From Acanthaster planci (lineage: Eukaryota; Echinodermata; Asteroidea; Valvatida; Acanthasteridae), in contig NW_019091458.1 in assembly GCF_001949145.1 (NCBI RefSeq), forward strand, positions 146,857 through 210,856: a stretch of 64,000 bases of DNA, given 5' to 3'. The notes below the pieces were generated by a model. The model saw nothing but the letters and a program-made list of their open reading frames with translations. It did no database searches and was not told the DNA's origin. A program made the translations under genes and the position numbers. Shown one piece after another: positions 1 to 13,600 of the stretch (positions are counted from its first letter, which is position 1; every line of letters begins with the position of its first letter).

Positions 1-1775
1 ATATCCCTAACCTTTGACCCTATCCGTGACCCCATATTTGCACCACTGACGTATCCAAGTTTTATAATGGGGGGGACTATCTAGTTCCCCTATCAACCAC
101 ACCCATGAAGGTACTACATACATTCATTCATACTAAATACATTCATTTAAAATGTAATTGGCCTGAAGTGGTTTTTGCCGAGGCATTATTTCTATGCATA
201 AATAGGTCATGCTAAAGTTTTTCTTGTTAACCAGTCTCACTATTAACATTTCATTTCCGTTTATGGTAGGCAAGTATAGGAATTTTAGTACTGTATAAAT
301 CATTTAACAGAAACGAATGTTTAGCAGTGGAACCTGTTCGTGTATTCCTCTGAAAAGGAACGCGTCTTGTTTTTTCCTGCTTGTTTTGGAACAAATTTAA
401 TTTTAGGGAGTCGTGTGTTCGGGGTTCACCAAGTTGCAGCAAATATTAATGCGCATTCCCTGCCTGGATAACGTAAGCCATTCGTTAAGCCTCATTGAAT
501 CTTCTTGTTTTTGATGATTGCGGAATTTGACAAAAATAGTGTCGTTACCCGCCACCAGGTTGTAAATTGTAGCCCCGCTACAAGGAACATTGGCTGACTT
601 TATACGCCCAAGAAATCCGTCACGGACCGCGGCACCAAAGTCAAACACTGACAGGTAATGAACACTGAGAGCCGCGGTGATTTATCCGTGTTTTTCAGAC
701 AATTCAGATCCGGACTGCTCTCCCCAACCCTCCTCTCTTTTCTGAATGCTGGTATGCACAAGCGAAGACGACCGAGGGATGAATGCAATCAGCCCTGGGG
801 ATGTTTGGCAATTTCCCCCCCTGAGGTGTTGATAAGGAGAAAGGAGACGACGGTGATGGTCATGCTGATGCCTTGATAAGACCGCTATCAATCAGCAGAT
901 AACCCCTTTGTTCCCTGCGAGACCAATTTCCGCGCGCCACGGTGCGGCAAATCCCGCAAAAAGCCTCTCCCCGTGAGGTGAGAAGAGACTCAACAAGTTA
1001 TTAAAATATGCAGGCCGAGCTACCGCCTATAAATCGTGCTCGTCCGTCTGTTCGACCCCGAGGGGCGGGATTACAAGGATTTTAATACCAAAGTTCGCTT
1101 TTTGATGTCAACACTTAATGTCGAGTGTGGCTGCGCTCGCGCTGTAGGCCTACACTGTACGTCATTTGTGGAAAAAACAACAACTTTGAACTGGACTGCG
1201 ATTAAACGTGAAATAGCGAGCCCTTATCATCATAAATGTCTGCTGTTTAGTCATCAATCAATTTGAATCACCTTCTATTCGTTTCCATTTATATCTTTGA
1301 TGTTAATATTGCTAAAGGGCACAGACATAAAGCCAGAAAAGCCTGCAGGATCTTGGTAATGATTGTGCACTTCTTGAGTGTGCTATATGTACATGGCTAA
1401 GCAGTGCCAAAATGTTGGATTCTTTTCTACTAAGAAACCCCGCCACTGGTTCCAGGCTACCTCCAACACCCTTAGACATACTACTAGTCTGTCGTCACTA
1501 GATACCACGACCATAAAAAATATACTAATGCTATTGCCATCGTCATAGCTATTGTCGTCAAGATCAGCACTATCGGTCATCGTTCTATATCACAACTTAC
1601 TAATTGACTGCTTTTCATGTGCTTTCTTGCAGCAAGAAAACTGATGACTGTGGACTACCGGTACGCCTATAACCGCAATGATGTTTTGAGCTAAAGACCG
1701 ACTTCAATTGTATTGATCCGCTGGATTTCCCGACTATAAAAATTGGGCGTGAATACAGGCATACGATGATTGAGG
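1..1775. other. intergenic, upstream of the 152-codon gene
   Basis: No coding exon can be supported here. The sequence is AT-rich with short chance reading frames on both strands that lack family motifs or plausible splice context. A TATA-like box sits at the very end and is listed separately. Confidence 0.5.
1735..1742 (+). promoter_or_regulatory. TATA-like box
   Basis: The string TATAAAAA lies 41 bases before the ATG at 1776. A start of transcription about 30 bases downstream would leave a leader of only about 10 bases, so it may serve a very short leader or may simply be AT-rich background. It is suggestive because an uninterrupted GC-rich reading frame follows at once. Confidence 0.3.
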
Positions 1776-2234
1776 ATGGCTACCGCTCTGGAGCCAATGG
1801 CCGACAGTGAGGAAGACCTGCTTATTGACCTTCGACCCAAGTCCCCCTACGGCGAACCGCTCGGCAAGTTCCACGTAGCCACGGAATGGCCACAGCCCCT
1901 GCCGCGCTCGCGGCACGCCCGCCGGCCGCGGGCCGACGCCCGCTACCGCACCCAGCCGGTCACCTTTGACGAGATTCGCGAGGTGGATGAGGACGTGAGC
2001 CAGGTCAGCAGGCCGGCCCAGGAGACGGGCCAGCGGACGGCTGACGCGGCCGCCGACGAGACTGATCACCACCGGCAGCGGATCACGGAATTGAAGTGCC
2101 CAATCAAGCTGGAAGCGCTGAACGCTGCCATTGAGAAGATCATGAAGAAACCAGCTGCTTCAGGGGCCGATGAAGACGATATCGACAAACTGACCCACAT
2201 TCACGAAACATCAGATCCAGCCGAAACAGTTTGA
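1776..2234 (+). CDS. uncharacterised acidic, largely disordered protein, 152 aa
   Basis: An uninterrupted reading frame of 152 codons, far more GC-rich than its surroundings, ends in TGA at 2232-2234. I chose the ATG at 1776; another ATG lies seven codons later. The protein opens with an acidic stretch (residues 9-18), then has a Pro/Arg-rich segment with a basic patch at residues 44-58. Next comes the motif RTQPVTFDEIREVDEDV (58-74), which has the look of a conserved short linear segment. A predicted amphipathic helix follows (around ELKCPIKLEALNAAIEKIMKK), and the tail is Asp/Glu-rich. There is no signal peptide, membrane segment or known domain, so a cytoplasmic or nuclear binding protein is likely. 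I do not recognise the family and assign no function. It could also be a terminal exon of a longer gene, since upstream exons cannot be excluded. Confidence 0.6.
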   Translation: MATALEPMADSEEDLLIDLRPKSPYGEPLGKFHVATEWPQPLPRSRHARRPRADARYRTQPVTFDEIREVDEDVSQVSRPAQETGQRTADAAADETDHHRQRITELKCPIKLEALNAAIEKIMKKPAASGADEDDIDKLTHIHETSDPAETV

Positions 2235-3229
2235 CGTAAATTTGTTAGAAAGCCTGCCTCCAATCCCTTACGAGTCACCGATTTACATTGTTTATTCTTC
2301 TTAACTGTTGTAATATCAATCCCCCTCTCAATTTTCAATGGAGTTCGGAATAATGATGTCGGTCAAATCTTTTGACAATAGATGAGGTAGGCTACCGACA
2401 GAGGGCGCCTCTTGAAGAGAGCAACGAGCAACGTTTGTAGCATCTGGTCGCAACATAAAAGCAATCTCGGGACAATTTTCCCGCGTGAATCAAAATTACT
2501 GTTGTAGTTAGCATGTGTGGTACGGTTAAAACCCTAATAAGATATAGTACTTACAGCTGGGAACTCTTATCTAATTCACAAACTGTGACAACCTAAGACA
2601 CGTGGGGCCCGTCAAGTCCTCTGACGGTCTGCCGATACAATAAGCCTTTTGCGAGTTAAATTTGAATAATGTCTGGCACCGCTGAGTTCTTTAAATTCAT
2701 GTGAACATAATTTGAATTCTCCATACTGAAGACACTGTTGCTATGCCTCGTGATTCGGGGCAAGTTTTTGCTTAGTTACGTAAGAGACGCCTTGCACCAA
2801 TACACTGTTTTCAATGGATATGAAGGGTACAAAGGAACCGGTCCATTTAGAGATGGCGTTACGCAAAAGCTATGCAAAGCTTGCCCCGAATCAAGAGATA
2901 TAGCAACAGTGTCTTTAGTCTGGGAAATTCAAACTTTTACGTTTATGTATAATCAGATACTCAGTGTACCAGATTTTATTCAAATTTAACTCGCAAAAAG
3001 GCCTCTTTCTAGATTTGTCCAGCAAATCTCGTATGTCTCCTTGACCGAGGAAATGTAAAAAAGAAAGTCACCGTTTTGTTTATCTAAATCTATTGATTCA
3101 CAGTATGGTTGCCACAAACGGACCAGTTTACCAGCCTTACTTATCTCTATGGAATCTTGGTTTAAGCATTCCGATCATTTTGTTTTCGTTACTGAAGGAA
3201 AATCCAATCAGGCAACTTCAAGATAATTT

Positions 3230-3335
3230 GAGTTTACCGAACTTGCAAATGCTGACCCTATCGTTTGTTGGAATGCACTTCCTGCTACGATAAAACAGTG
3301 TTTCGTGACAATATCAGCACCTACCTGTACTGAGA
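3230..3335 (+). mobile_element. possible LINE ORF2 carboxy-terminal remnant
   Basis: One frame reads WNALPATIK at 3269-3295 and, after a frame break, another reads FRDNISTYL from 3301. The pattern 'W-N-x-L-P-x-x-I-(K/R)' followed by 'F-(K/R)-x-x-I/L' is typical of the end of the second reading frame of CR1/L2/Jockey-type retrotransposons. The fragment is very short and frameshifted, so it would be a dead copy. No reverse transcriptase core is visible nearby. Confidence 0.35.
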
Positions 3336-3531
3336 GTTACAGGAATATCGATAAGAGGTTCACTGTAGCTACGTCGGATCCACCAGTCTTCTTTACCACT
3401 GTGAAAACGACTGGTTGTACTTTTGGTGTGAAAGACCCATCGTAATTCGGCCTCCTGTGCGTGTCACGACTACGGACGTATATAAAAAAAACCTGGGCTT
3501 GCAACGCTTTTGTATGAAAAAGAAGCCAACC

Positions 3532-3652
3532 AGCGGCCATTTTACCAAGCCGAATACAAATGCGTAGGCTGGCTTGCTTGTATTGACGTCAGGAAGAACT
3601 AAGACAGACATCGCTAGGAAAGGTTTGTATTCGGCTCGGTAAAATGGCTGCT
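3532..3652. repeat. foldback (inverted) repeat, ~30-bp arms
   Basis: The left arm at 3532-3561 (core CCATTTTACCAAGCCGAATA) is matched in reverse complement by 3623-3652 with about one mismatch in ten, around a 61-base spacer. This is the shape of a small MITE or foldback element. No target duplication is obvious. Confidence 0.55.
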
Positions 3653-5317
3653 AGTGGATTCAATGATCTCTATAAGCTGATTAAGGGCATTGCGAGTCAA
3701 GGTTTTATTATACACGTCCGTGGTCACGACACCTTACGTTCACAAGGCCCCTTAACGGTGCGAAGAACTTGAACATAAACAGATTTGGGGTTGGTGCTGG
3801 ACAATCGTCACTGTCTTGACCCCGGCTTTCAGAACAGTGAGAAGAACTGTGGGTGGAGCTGTGGGCATTCCATTGAAATTTAGTCGCGTATGCTCCGCAT
3901 TGTATGGGGTGTAAACCCGTAAATAGGCCCCAGCAGCCTATACACCGACCAAATCACCTTTGTTTACCCTGATATTCTTTGCTTTCGAATAGCATTTTGT
4001 GGCTAGTGGACATCAGCAGCGATAAAAAGGAAAGCTTCAACTGGACGGCGAACTTGTCATATTTCTGAGTAATCTTTGACAAACTGGCCTGGGACATTTC
4101 GGAAGTGGCTATTTTCAAAAGTGGCGATGAGTTTGATGCTTTTTCCAAGGGAGATCATGTTCGTCTGAAAAGAATCTTGGCAAGCCCATAGTTAGCCTAC
4201 CTAATTTTTTTTTTGAACAAAAAATGAAAGACGGGGAAATACGCGTAAGACTCAAGTTGATGTACGTTTTTCAAACACCAGAGAGAGTTTTCAGTTTTTT
4301 ATTAGCATTTTCCCCCCGAAACTTTGCCATGAGGGTATTTTATCATTGCTGTCTAGCAACTCAGTACTGGTCTGCAATCATAGCTGCGAACCAGTGCAAC
4401 TTTTTGTACAGTAACATGCACGATCATTCCGCCCAGCGGCGTATCTAGCTCTTGGCGTCGAGTTGGGGGCAAATTCAAAAGCGAATGTAGCTTCCTGCTT
4501 ATCCAAAACGATGTTAGGGGAGAAAAGATATCAAAAGCCTTGCTCAAAACCCACGGAGGAGGGAACCACCGAGCATGGCTGAACGACAAAGTGGATGTCG
4601 TGTTTAATCCGCCCCTTTCGGATATTGTGACTTAACTCTTCGTTTCAAAGACCTTTCAGCCCCGTTTGTATTATAGCGCCCCCATTGTTACTTTAGCTTG
4701 AAGGAATGGAAGTATCCTTCTAATGATGTACCATGCAGTTTTCATTATTTCTATATTATTTTTCCTTGCACATTTCATGTTGTATCAGTCACTCTACACA
4801 GGAAAAGGAAATATCGCTTAAAGGGATTAAAACGGTATGTTTTTATTTGTCCTTCGATGTAGAGTGTATACGTTTGAACTCTACAGTGGTTCGTTATGAG
4901 AACTGACTACAAAGATGTGTGGAAGTTTGATCAGGACGTGACCATCGTTGGCCTATTATTAGTTGAAACTTAATGTTAAAGAGTCCACGGTGCAACTTAG
5001 CTCTTTGAATCTGAATTATGGAGCCTTCTTGGTTCCATGCACAATTTTCTTCATGAATTCAAAGTCATGAGCAAAACTGCGATGTTATCCCAGGCACTGC
5101 GTAACTCAATTTGCTGGCGTTAATTCCCCCCCCCCCAAAAAAAGCTGCTGGAATATTTTGCTTTTTTTGCTGTGGTAAATTTCCATTTCTTTAGTTATTT
5201 TACTATTGGCTTCGTAACTGGTATAGACCAATATTAACCTTTTCCCTGAATTTTTTGTGAAAGAGAACATTTTGCGTTCAAAATAATTATGAAAATAAAA
5301 ATGTAAACGAAGCATTG

Positions 5318-5480
5318 TTTTCCTTATTTACGTCTCAGCAACAGCGCCCCCACTTGTCCAGAAAAGCTTTGACAATTTGTAATGTTTGAAAACGCGCACT
5401 TTTCAATACACGTAACCCCGAAACGATGGAAGACAGTTTGGGGAAGAGTGTAAAGATGCACAAAAAAGTGTCTGAGAAAA
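5318..5480. repeat. dispersed repeat, copy 1
   Basis: This stretch aligns in the same orientation with 56505-56690, 51 kb away. Both share CACTTGTCCAGAAA, then closely similar AT-rich sequence. By eye the best 80 bases agree at roughly three positions in four. The family is unknown; a SINE or non-autonomous DNA element is most likely. Confidence 0.5.
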
Positions 5481-8400
5481 TGTCATTGCATGGCCCCCAT
5501 GTTGAAAGAAGCAGAACCAACAATAAAAAATTACTGTCTACACAGGCTCTCAGTGACCAATTGTGACGTTATTGAAGTGGTTTTGTATTTCTTGTCATAA
5601 TCAAAAGCAAAACGGATTCTGGGCAAGTCGAACTACAAAACTGACGGAAAAACGAGCGAATAACTGGCATTTACTTTGATCTACATTTTATTGCGACCTC
5701 GTTCAATATTTCATAACTGGGGGCGAAACAACCGTGCTGCTGCCTGAAACTGCTGCAACAAATTCACTGATCAGCCGAAACTTGATGATGGTGGAACGGA
5801 TCAAGTGGTGTATGCAATTTTCAGGGATTGAAAGAGACAGCATTTTGGAAACGGTTTTCACTTTTCGGGGTGAGGGGGGGATTTTTTCAAGTAAGAAAAG
5901 TTGGAAAGTTGTTGGGGGGGGAAAGATTACTAGACCAAATCTATCTATGGCGGATCACCAGATTTAATGCAACACATCATAATACATGTAGTGCAAAGTA
6001 CGGTCAATGATTTTTTCTATTATTATAAAATCCAAATTTGACTTTTTACTGGCGTACAATTAAATCGGTATTGTGTTTTTGTCCGTTTTTATTCCACCTT
6101 TGGACACCTGTCATGCGTAATGTGTTTACTGGACTTTTCTTCCCTAATTCATGTTTGAGCATGCACATGACAATATCGGGGCAACGAAACACAATGTAGC
6201 AACAGTAGGCCTAATGAGACCAAAGATATTAAAAGAGAGCCATTCAGAGCCTAGGCATAAGGTGGATGAACTTCGATAACCACAGCATGCCTGATGAACT
6301 CACTGGGGACATGCCAGGTCAGCGAAACTATGTGGAAAGCCACATGAACATGTTCTGTTGAAGGGTTGTGTCTATGATGATCCGATTAATTTTAAATCGA
6401 TTGTGGTTAACCTACAGTAACATTATCCGTGCGTGCCCGATCTAAGCTTTACGCGATAACCAATCACGTTCGTAACTTCATTGCATGACGCGGCTGAGGA
6501 GCCTCGCCTGCTCCCGGATACGAGTCAAAGGATGCAGGAGGCTTGGATGTCCATGTCCAGAAAAGAGGCAGTCATTTTTAATCATGTGACTTTTTTCGTA
6601 AATCTGATTGGTTAGCAAAATGTCGCATTCTTATCTGATGGCCGTTCCATACTTACAGTAACATCAGATTCACTGCAATCGAATGTGAAAAAAAATGGAC
6701 CATGCCTGTTTTTCATTCAACCATAAAAGTTATTGTTCCCCCAACTTCTCGAGAAAATCGTGCCAAAGAAAAAAGATTGCGTTCTTAAAATAATTTTATA
6801 TTGCAACATTCCTTGGGCATTGGCCTCGGAACGGTATTGCATTGTCAAATACACGTTCATGAACTTCACAACAATGGAAGTAGCATTTCTGAATTTAAAG
6901 AAAAATTGAATAGCAACATGGTTCTACTCAGTGTTGTTATTTCACGTTTATTTTAGACTTTTATTTCCTCCTCAACTTGTCTGAAATGTGTAACAAAACA
7001 CCGGATATGACTCATGAAAACTTCGGGAAAACTAATTGTGAAATACTAATACCCAGAGAAATACATGTATATTATGATGTCAAGCTCATTGTGTATAACT
7101 TATTTTCAATATTTTATATATTACTTCCTCCTGATACCTTGCGATGAAAAACTGTGTTTTGGCACAAATAACGAACACAAACAAACATACAGAAATACTG
7201 TGTACAGCCACTCACAATACAATTTTTCAAAAAACGTGTACTGTGCCTAAAGAACACCACAGACTATACTAATTAACCTTTGCATTAAACCAAATTTGAA
7301 GCGTGTATAATATAATCCGTCAAAAATGTGGGAAGAAATGCTTTCCTGTATTAAAAACTCCTTGCTTGTGCCAATCTGCTCAGAAATACAGGGTCTTGGG
7401 TGAATTCATGCACTCGAGCCTTGGGGTGGAGTGGGGTGAGGGGGTTAGAACTTAGACAACACAGAAGAGCTGCTGACGGGAGGGGAAGTGTCTCAGTTAG
7501 TCCATCGTTGGTCCGATCACCATTATGAAATTTCACAAGACAGATGTCCCCTGCATTTCCCGATAGTGTCCCCTAAAGAGAGACCACAGCACACAGTATA
7601 TAACAAGCAAAACGAGCCCGATACTCTGAAAATGCTGTTTACTGAACTGTGATCAGCTGAAGAGAAATAATGTCTTCGTGGTCTAGAGTACACTACATGT
7701 AGACGTTCCTGTTTTCTTTCCTTTCAGTTTGAAGAGCTGTCAGTTAAGACGGTGTACTTTGGAGTCCGAGGAGCCCTGAAGTGACGTTCTAGTTGTGACG
7801 TCAGTTAGTGCCCATTCTTCAGGGATCGTCTGATGTGAGAAGTACATGAACGGTCCGTGTCATCGATCTGGGGTTAAACATGACGCTCATGCAGGGTTAG
7901 CCAACTGCACCATAAACAAAGCAAATTTAATGAAAATTTGTGAAGCAATTCTTAACAATAAAGGCGTTGAGACTTCGGTTCATTTCATGTACAAAATACC
8001 TTGTGGTAAGTTGGTATTTATTGATATAGTCCTGTCACAAACACCTTTGACATTATTGCCGGTAAAATGCCTTTCATTGCTATGGTTCCTTTTGTTTCAT
8101 GCGAAACCGATACAATGACCCCAGTCACAAAAGCAAAACTTTGATGATCCCCAAACAGCACGCCACTGACGTTGCAATTCGAGGCAACGCGACTGAGTCT
8201 CGTTTCTGTCTCGCAAAGTCTCGAAAGTTTGCATAGGCCTATTATAATCAATTGGCTAACTTTCATGTTAGAGAGTTATGAACCATAATGAGAACGTAAG
8301 TACAATTTAACATCATTAGGAGAAGACAATTAATCCAGCGGGGCAGGTCCAGAATTTTTTGCTGGGGGATTTCGATGATTTTTGTTCGCTAGGGAGTACT

Positions 8401-8730
8401 GTGTTTGTCACCATTGTTGCAGGCATTTAATCTCTTTTTCATGTCCTCAACCAAACACACAAATATGACCCATGAAGGGTTTATGTTATTTAAGGTGGCT
8501 CACAACCTTCAGACGTAGGTCGCAATGAGCAGAGGGGGTTGACCCCCAACCCTCATCCCCGGATCCGCGACTGCTCCAAAATAGAGAATTTTGGAGCCCG
8601 TATCCACACCTATTTAACGGCGTTTTGACTGTAGCTTGTTCAGAGTTTTGTGGACATTCCTTTATTGAATATTTCATTCTCTGGCGAACCCAGGATTTTG
8701 TCGTGGACGGGGGGGGGGTGTCTCTGACCG

Positions 8731-8780
8731 GGATTTAGCTCAGTGATGGTCAAGCCATCACCACCCGGTTGCGCCACAAA
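8731..8780 (+). repeat. tRNA-like fragment (possible SINE head)
   Basis: The string GGATTTAGCTCAGTGATGG resembles the 5' portion and A box of a tRNA gene, and GGTTGCGCCAC follows 20 bases later. The anticodon and T arms cannot be folded properly, so it is not a working tRNA gene. A decayed tRNA-derived SINE or tRNA pseudogene fits better, but chance is possible. Confidence 0.25.
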
Positions 8781-8873
8781 ACATACACTGGGATTTACGG
8801 CTTTATCAGAGCTACTACTTTATTAAGGTGCATGCGTATGAACAGTACCTTCGTTTTTCAGAAAGCAAAAGAA

Positions 8874-8895
8874 ACACACACACACACGCACACAA
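8874..8895. repeat. (CA)n microsatellite
   Basis: A short CA-dinucleotide run with one interruption. No other feature is attached to it. Confidence 0.8.
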
Positions 8896-10418
8896 ATCCA
8901 ACACCATGTAACACGCCATCAAAGTGGGGGTGGAGACAATTCCGTTTTAACTTCCCCCACACAACGAGAGAAGCATGTGATTATTTGTTTTAAGATTTTT
9001 ATATCTATTTCCGTTCTCATCGAACAAAGGGGGGGGGAATCACAACTTCCTTCCCTACTGTGGTGATGCCAGAGGTGAAACTGGACTACTGAAAGACAAG
9101 GTTCCACAACAGCATTGACATGACTCCCGAGGCTAGGGATGTCATCCCACAGTTGGACTGCAGGGGGGCGTGAGCCATTATTACCCCCCTCTCTCTAATT
9201 TTGGTGGTGAGAAACAAACAAGACATTCGTATTTTGAGGATTTTTGGAACTGTCCCGTAGAAACAAACGGTCGACAAAAACTTTGATTGAATACACCATT
9301 TTGCTGTGATGTGGGCAAGCCTTCACTTGAAGGAAACCGTTTCTTTTGTTTAGCAAATTAAGACCGAGTTGTGGAGATATTTCTCTGTCCGCACAACGTT
9401 TTCGGTTCTCACGAAAAAGGTGACTCGTCCCCACAACTGCGGCACAAGTGTGGCTGAGCACGCAAATGTGCACAAGATTATGTAGTGGGCCCCCTCCTCA
9501 CTTTCCAAATGTGTACGGCCAGGCCAATTCATATGATGTGGTCATCCCGCCATCCTACCGGTGCCACTTTCCGGCATGAAAGTGTGCCATCTCTACAGCA
9601 GCACTAGCAAGTTAGGAGTCCATCGGAGGGTCCTCACGTTCTGGAAAGTTTTCAGTCCACTGTCCACGATCCCTTCTCCCCACACTTTTTGAGGGGATCC
9701 CTTGGTCTTCATAATCTCTCACTCAAACATTATTGTTGACCCCTGACAAAAGCCTTTTTTGTCAGTTACAATCGGTCGCCCAACGTAACTCTGTATAAGG
9801 ACATCACCAAAACAGTTGGCTTTCATGGAGCGGGAAGTCTACTTTTGGAAGTATGATGTCATCCAGTGTTGAATAGTACCAGGCTGCTCTTGACGGTTTT
9901 GTTTAGTCCACGGTGAGAGCTCAGCGATCCACCAAACTGACTGCTAGCGTAGAAGAGACACACCGCATCGATCATCTCTCTGATGTTCTGTCCTTATCAC
10001 AATTTATGAACTTTTCTGCAGTGTCACTTTTTTTTCTCGGAAATAAATTATTGGTTAACGGTGAAATTGCAAAGCATAAGAACACTTCTCGTGTGTTGGC
10101 TCTCACGCTGTCCACAGCTAGATGCGTAACACAATATAGGGCGACAGCGCAGTCAACCTCCCAAACATCAAGAGAAATTTACTGGCGCGGAAGACGACTT
10201 CAAGGAACCTGATCGATCCCACAAACCATCATCAGGCATTACTGAAGGGTTACTCACCGTCAACTTAGTACAACAAATTATTGTGACCATAGTTTGCTGT
10301 GAGTCTTCGGTGGCAAGCAGGCATTGCGGTTGGTTAACGCTTCACTCAAATTTACTCTTCCGGATTTGAAGATCAGTACATGTACACACTTCTGTCGAAA
10401 AGGAGGCATAAAGAAGAC

Positions 10419-10651
10419 ATGTTACGGGGACTGATGCTTCCCTTGGCCGTGTTGGCCGTCTGGGTGTCCGCGGGCTTTCCTGGCATGGTCTCGGCGGCCA
10501 GGGGCAGCCGTGTCTCGCTGGAGCTCGTCGATGGGAGCTACCGAAACCTATTGATCGGTATCAGCGACAGAGTGCCTGATAGTCCAGCGCTCATTGACCG
10601 CATCAAAGATGTCTTCACCGAAACTTCCAAGTTTCTGTATCAAGCAACGAG
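10419..10651 (+). CDS. CLCA: CLCA exon 1 (signal peptide, start of metalloprotease domain)
   Basis: Encodes residues 1-77 plus two bases of codon 78. I chose the ATG at 10419 because G stands at -3 and a clean signal peptide follows: a short basic start, a hydrophobic core (LMLPLAVLAVWVSAGF) and a likely cut after VSA at residue 26. An in-frame ATG at 10380 would add 13 residues with a charged, less typical start. After the signal comes the CLCA opening pattern, ending DRIKDVFTETSKFLYQATR. Donor GTAAGT follows; intron phase 2. A preceding non-coding exon cannot be excluded. Confidence 0.88.
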
Positions 10652-13600
10652 GTAAGTTGTATGAAAATACACGCCATTTCGCAAGACCACACGACCAAAC
10701 CGCACAAAATGGAGAAGTGTAGCCCCCTTTCCCCACAGCGACTGGGTTCTAACTTCTTATGATACACGAATGGATCAATACACCACACAAGTTTAAGTCA
10801 CATTTTTTCATGTAGTTTCATTGCGAAATCTTGCCAGAAGATTCGGTCTAAATGTTTCATTTTGACTCCAAGTCTATATAATTAAACGTAGCTTACGGTA
10901 CGCGTGCAAACTACAAAGCACCGATTTCGACTGACACCGATTTGCATGCATGAGAGACATGCACACCGGTTATGCTGACCGTAAACTGAACCTCAACATT
11001 AACCCTAACACTCCTCAGTCCTCCAACAGGTGAAGGATTGAGGAGGGTTAGGGTTAGGGTTGAGGTAACTTTCGATAAACTTGCGCCGTCGATTCAGCTT
11101 TGCTCTTTAAAGCCCCCCCTTCGCCTCCGCGTTAAACTACACGAGTCATGCTTTCAAGGGAATCTGCTGTGAACGACAAGCACAATCGAGCAATATTACG
11201 ACTCCACGTCAATTAAGGGCCTAACAGTTGCTGTGCCTCAAAGAGGGTCATACGAAGGGTACTAACATGATTGTGCAAGATATGTCTATGACACTTGACA
11301 TGGACACCTTATCAATTCCACACAGCATGCTGACACTGATCGGGAAGCAGAGAAGACGAAAGAAAAAAGTACAACTTTCAATCCTGTGCTTATATATACT
11401 AATCAAAATAAAACCGTGTAGGGGGCCTACTGTTTTTGTAACTAATCCACTGACTATTACACTTTTCTTTTTGTTGTTTTGTTGTGTGATATCGTAAGTT
11501 TAATGACAGTCAAGCAAATTTTCTTCTTTAAAAAATCACTTTACAATATCAGTGCTACTATTATGAGGCTATGAAAAATCTCTCTTGTATTTGTATTATG
11601 TCCATTTCATTTCCCTTCCTTCCAAAAGCGTGTAAAAAGCCCCCAATTTGGCCTCCTCCCTTATAGAAAGGCCATAAAAGGTTCCATTAAAAAAAATTGT
11701 AATTCTTTGGCCCCCAAAACAAGTCCACTGAAAATTTGGTTCTGGATACACCTCTGAACTTTGACTGAATGAACGGACGTCGTGCCTTCAGGAAACCGGA
11801 TCTCAATCCGAAGCGGGTCAGAAGAATCTGCGCTTTGACGTTCCATACTGTATTCGGCCAATATCAGAATTCATTCGAACTCTAAAAGCACTCGATTTTT
11901 TTCCCTACGGTCTGCAAATTTTGTTTGAACAGCTGAAAAAACTCACTCACACAATAGTGTACACGGTAGGGTTACTTCACGGACGAATGAATTTACGAAG
12001 CTGCAAGTCACGCTGTTTTTCAATTTGCAGCAGGCAATAAAAAAACCTTTGCCTATTCCTCAATATTGAAAGGCCAGGACAGCGAATTACTTCACATGAA
12101 CTGAGTGGTCACAATAAGTTTTTCTGCGTGTCATAATCGTCGATAACCCAGCAGTACGCTCGACCATATAAAGGGCACAGAGGACGTCAATACATGTATA
12201 CCCCTGCCGTTTTGTTGTGTGTTGAATTGATCCAGTAGAAGAAAAAAAAATCGCAGAATTTGGTTTTGTGATGTAACAATTGTTTACCACCTGTAGTCTG
12301 GGGCATAATGTGTTCTCCATTCTCTGTAAAGTCAGATGCGGGCTAACCTACAGAGTCAGGTTTTGTTACAAAATTCGGAGAATCAAAAATCACGGATTTC
12401 CCCTAAATAGTTTACAGTGAGAGTAATCGTTCGTCGTCGAATTTGTACAAAAGGACACCTGGTTTGACTTGGGGAAAAAGACGACAAAATAAAAATGGGG
12501 ATAATTCTGACAGAACATCAGAATGTGTAGATCCTGTTTGGAGATAAACTTTGGAGGGCAGTCTTGGTATTACTGCACGGAAAACCACGGGTGTAGAGAT
12601 CTAAAGATGCATGTGCAAGGCTAAGTTGGTGCACTTTCGCGTGTTTCTATTGAATTTGTTTTCTTCAGTATCACTGCTGCATTCATGTTATGGACTTTGA
12701 AATTCAATATTTTTCAAATCCCCAGAAGTAAAATTTACTTTTTTCTCTTTCTCTCTCCCGTGAGAACGAATACGTATTTGAAGTGTCAAACGATGGTGCT
12801 TGTGAATCTTGTATCAATGTTCCTTGTTTTTACGCATACATATTTGTTCGACGAGTTTGGTATACCAGTTGACCACAGACGAAAAAAATGTTTTGGCCAA
12901 GCGCATTAGTGTGTTTTTGAATGAGTAACTTAACCTCAAACGAAGAGAGGGTGGAGTTCGCACCCCCTCTTAAATTCTTTTCGATATCCCCATGGTGCAT
13001 TTTTTTCACAAGAAAAGCCTTCAGGAGTTTTTACAGTAACTCTTTGCCGTCAGTTTAAAAACCAAGTTCTCGCACAGTGTTCTCTTTCTTCTGGACAGTT
13101 CGACTTAAATTGTATACTTTGATACTGAAATGTCATATCCCTCGATCTTACGAGAAACTCAATATAGGCCTAGTATAGGGCATTTGTTACTGCCGGACCG
13201 ACTTTCTGGAATTCTTTGCCACGCCAGAAAAAGAAAATTACAAACGAAATGATTGCATATTTTTTTTTCGTTTTTACGTTTTTTTCGTTTTTAGACAAAT
13301 GTTTTGTTGAATGCAAGACAAGTTATTCACACATGCGAGTTCACCTATGTTCAATACAAAATGTTATCTCCGTCAATTCAAAAGCGTAGACCCATATTTC
13401 TGAATAGTAATCGGACAATAAGGCGAGCAAGGCTGCTCACTTTGTCCTTTGCCGTCTGTTCCTTTCATTCAAATTATGCAAGTTATTGAAACGCATGCAT
13501 TTTGACGACTTCTTTCACGAATTCGATGGGAGTGTTGAGTCATGGGTAGCAGCATTGTCAAAAGTCTGTGCTGATCGATGGTAAATGGCTGGATAAGAAT

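Larger units (their letters stand above)
2235..10418. other. intergenic between the 152-codon gene and CLCA
   Basis: This 8 kb stretch shows no exon I can defend. It contains a possible LINE tail (3230-3335), a foldback repeat (3532-3652), one copy of a dispersed repeat (5318-5480), G-run repeats near 4440, 8335 and 8685, a tRNA-like fragment near 8731 and a CA microsatellite near 8876. CLCA promoter elements should lie near its right end, but none stands out. Confidence 0.5.

Noticed and set aside
1734-2072. 112-codon frame antisense to the 152-codon gene
   Set aside because: Mirror of GC-rich coding sequence on the other strand; no protein-like features of its own.
11044-11064. Internal telomere repeat
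   Set aside because: Only two to three TTAGGG units, better explained as one arm of a hairpin.
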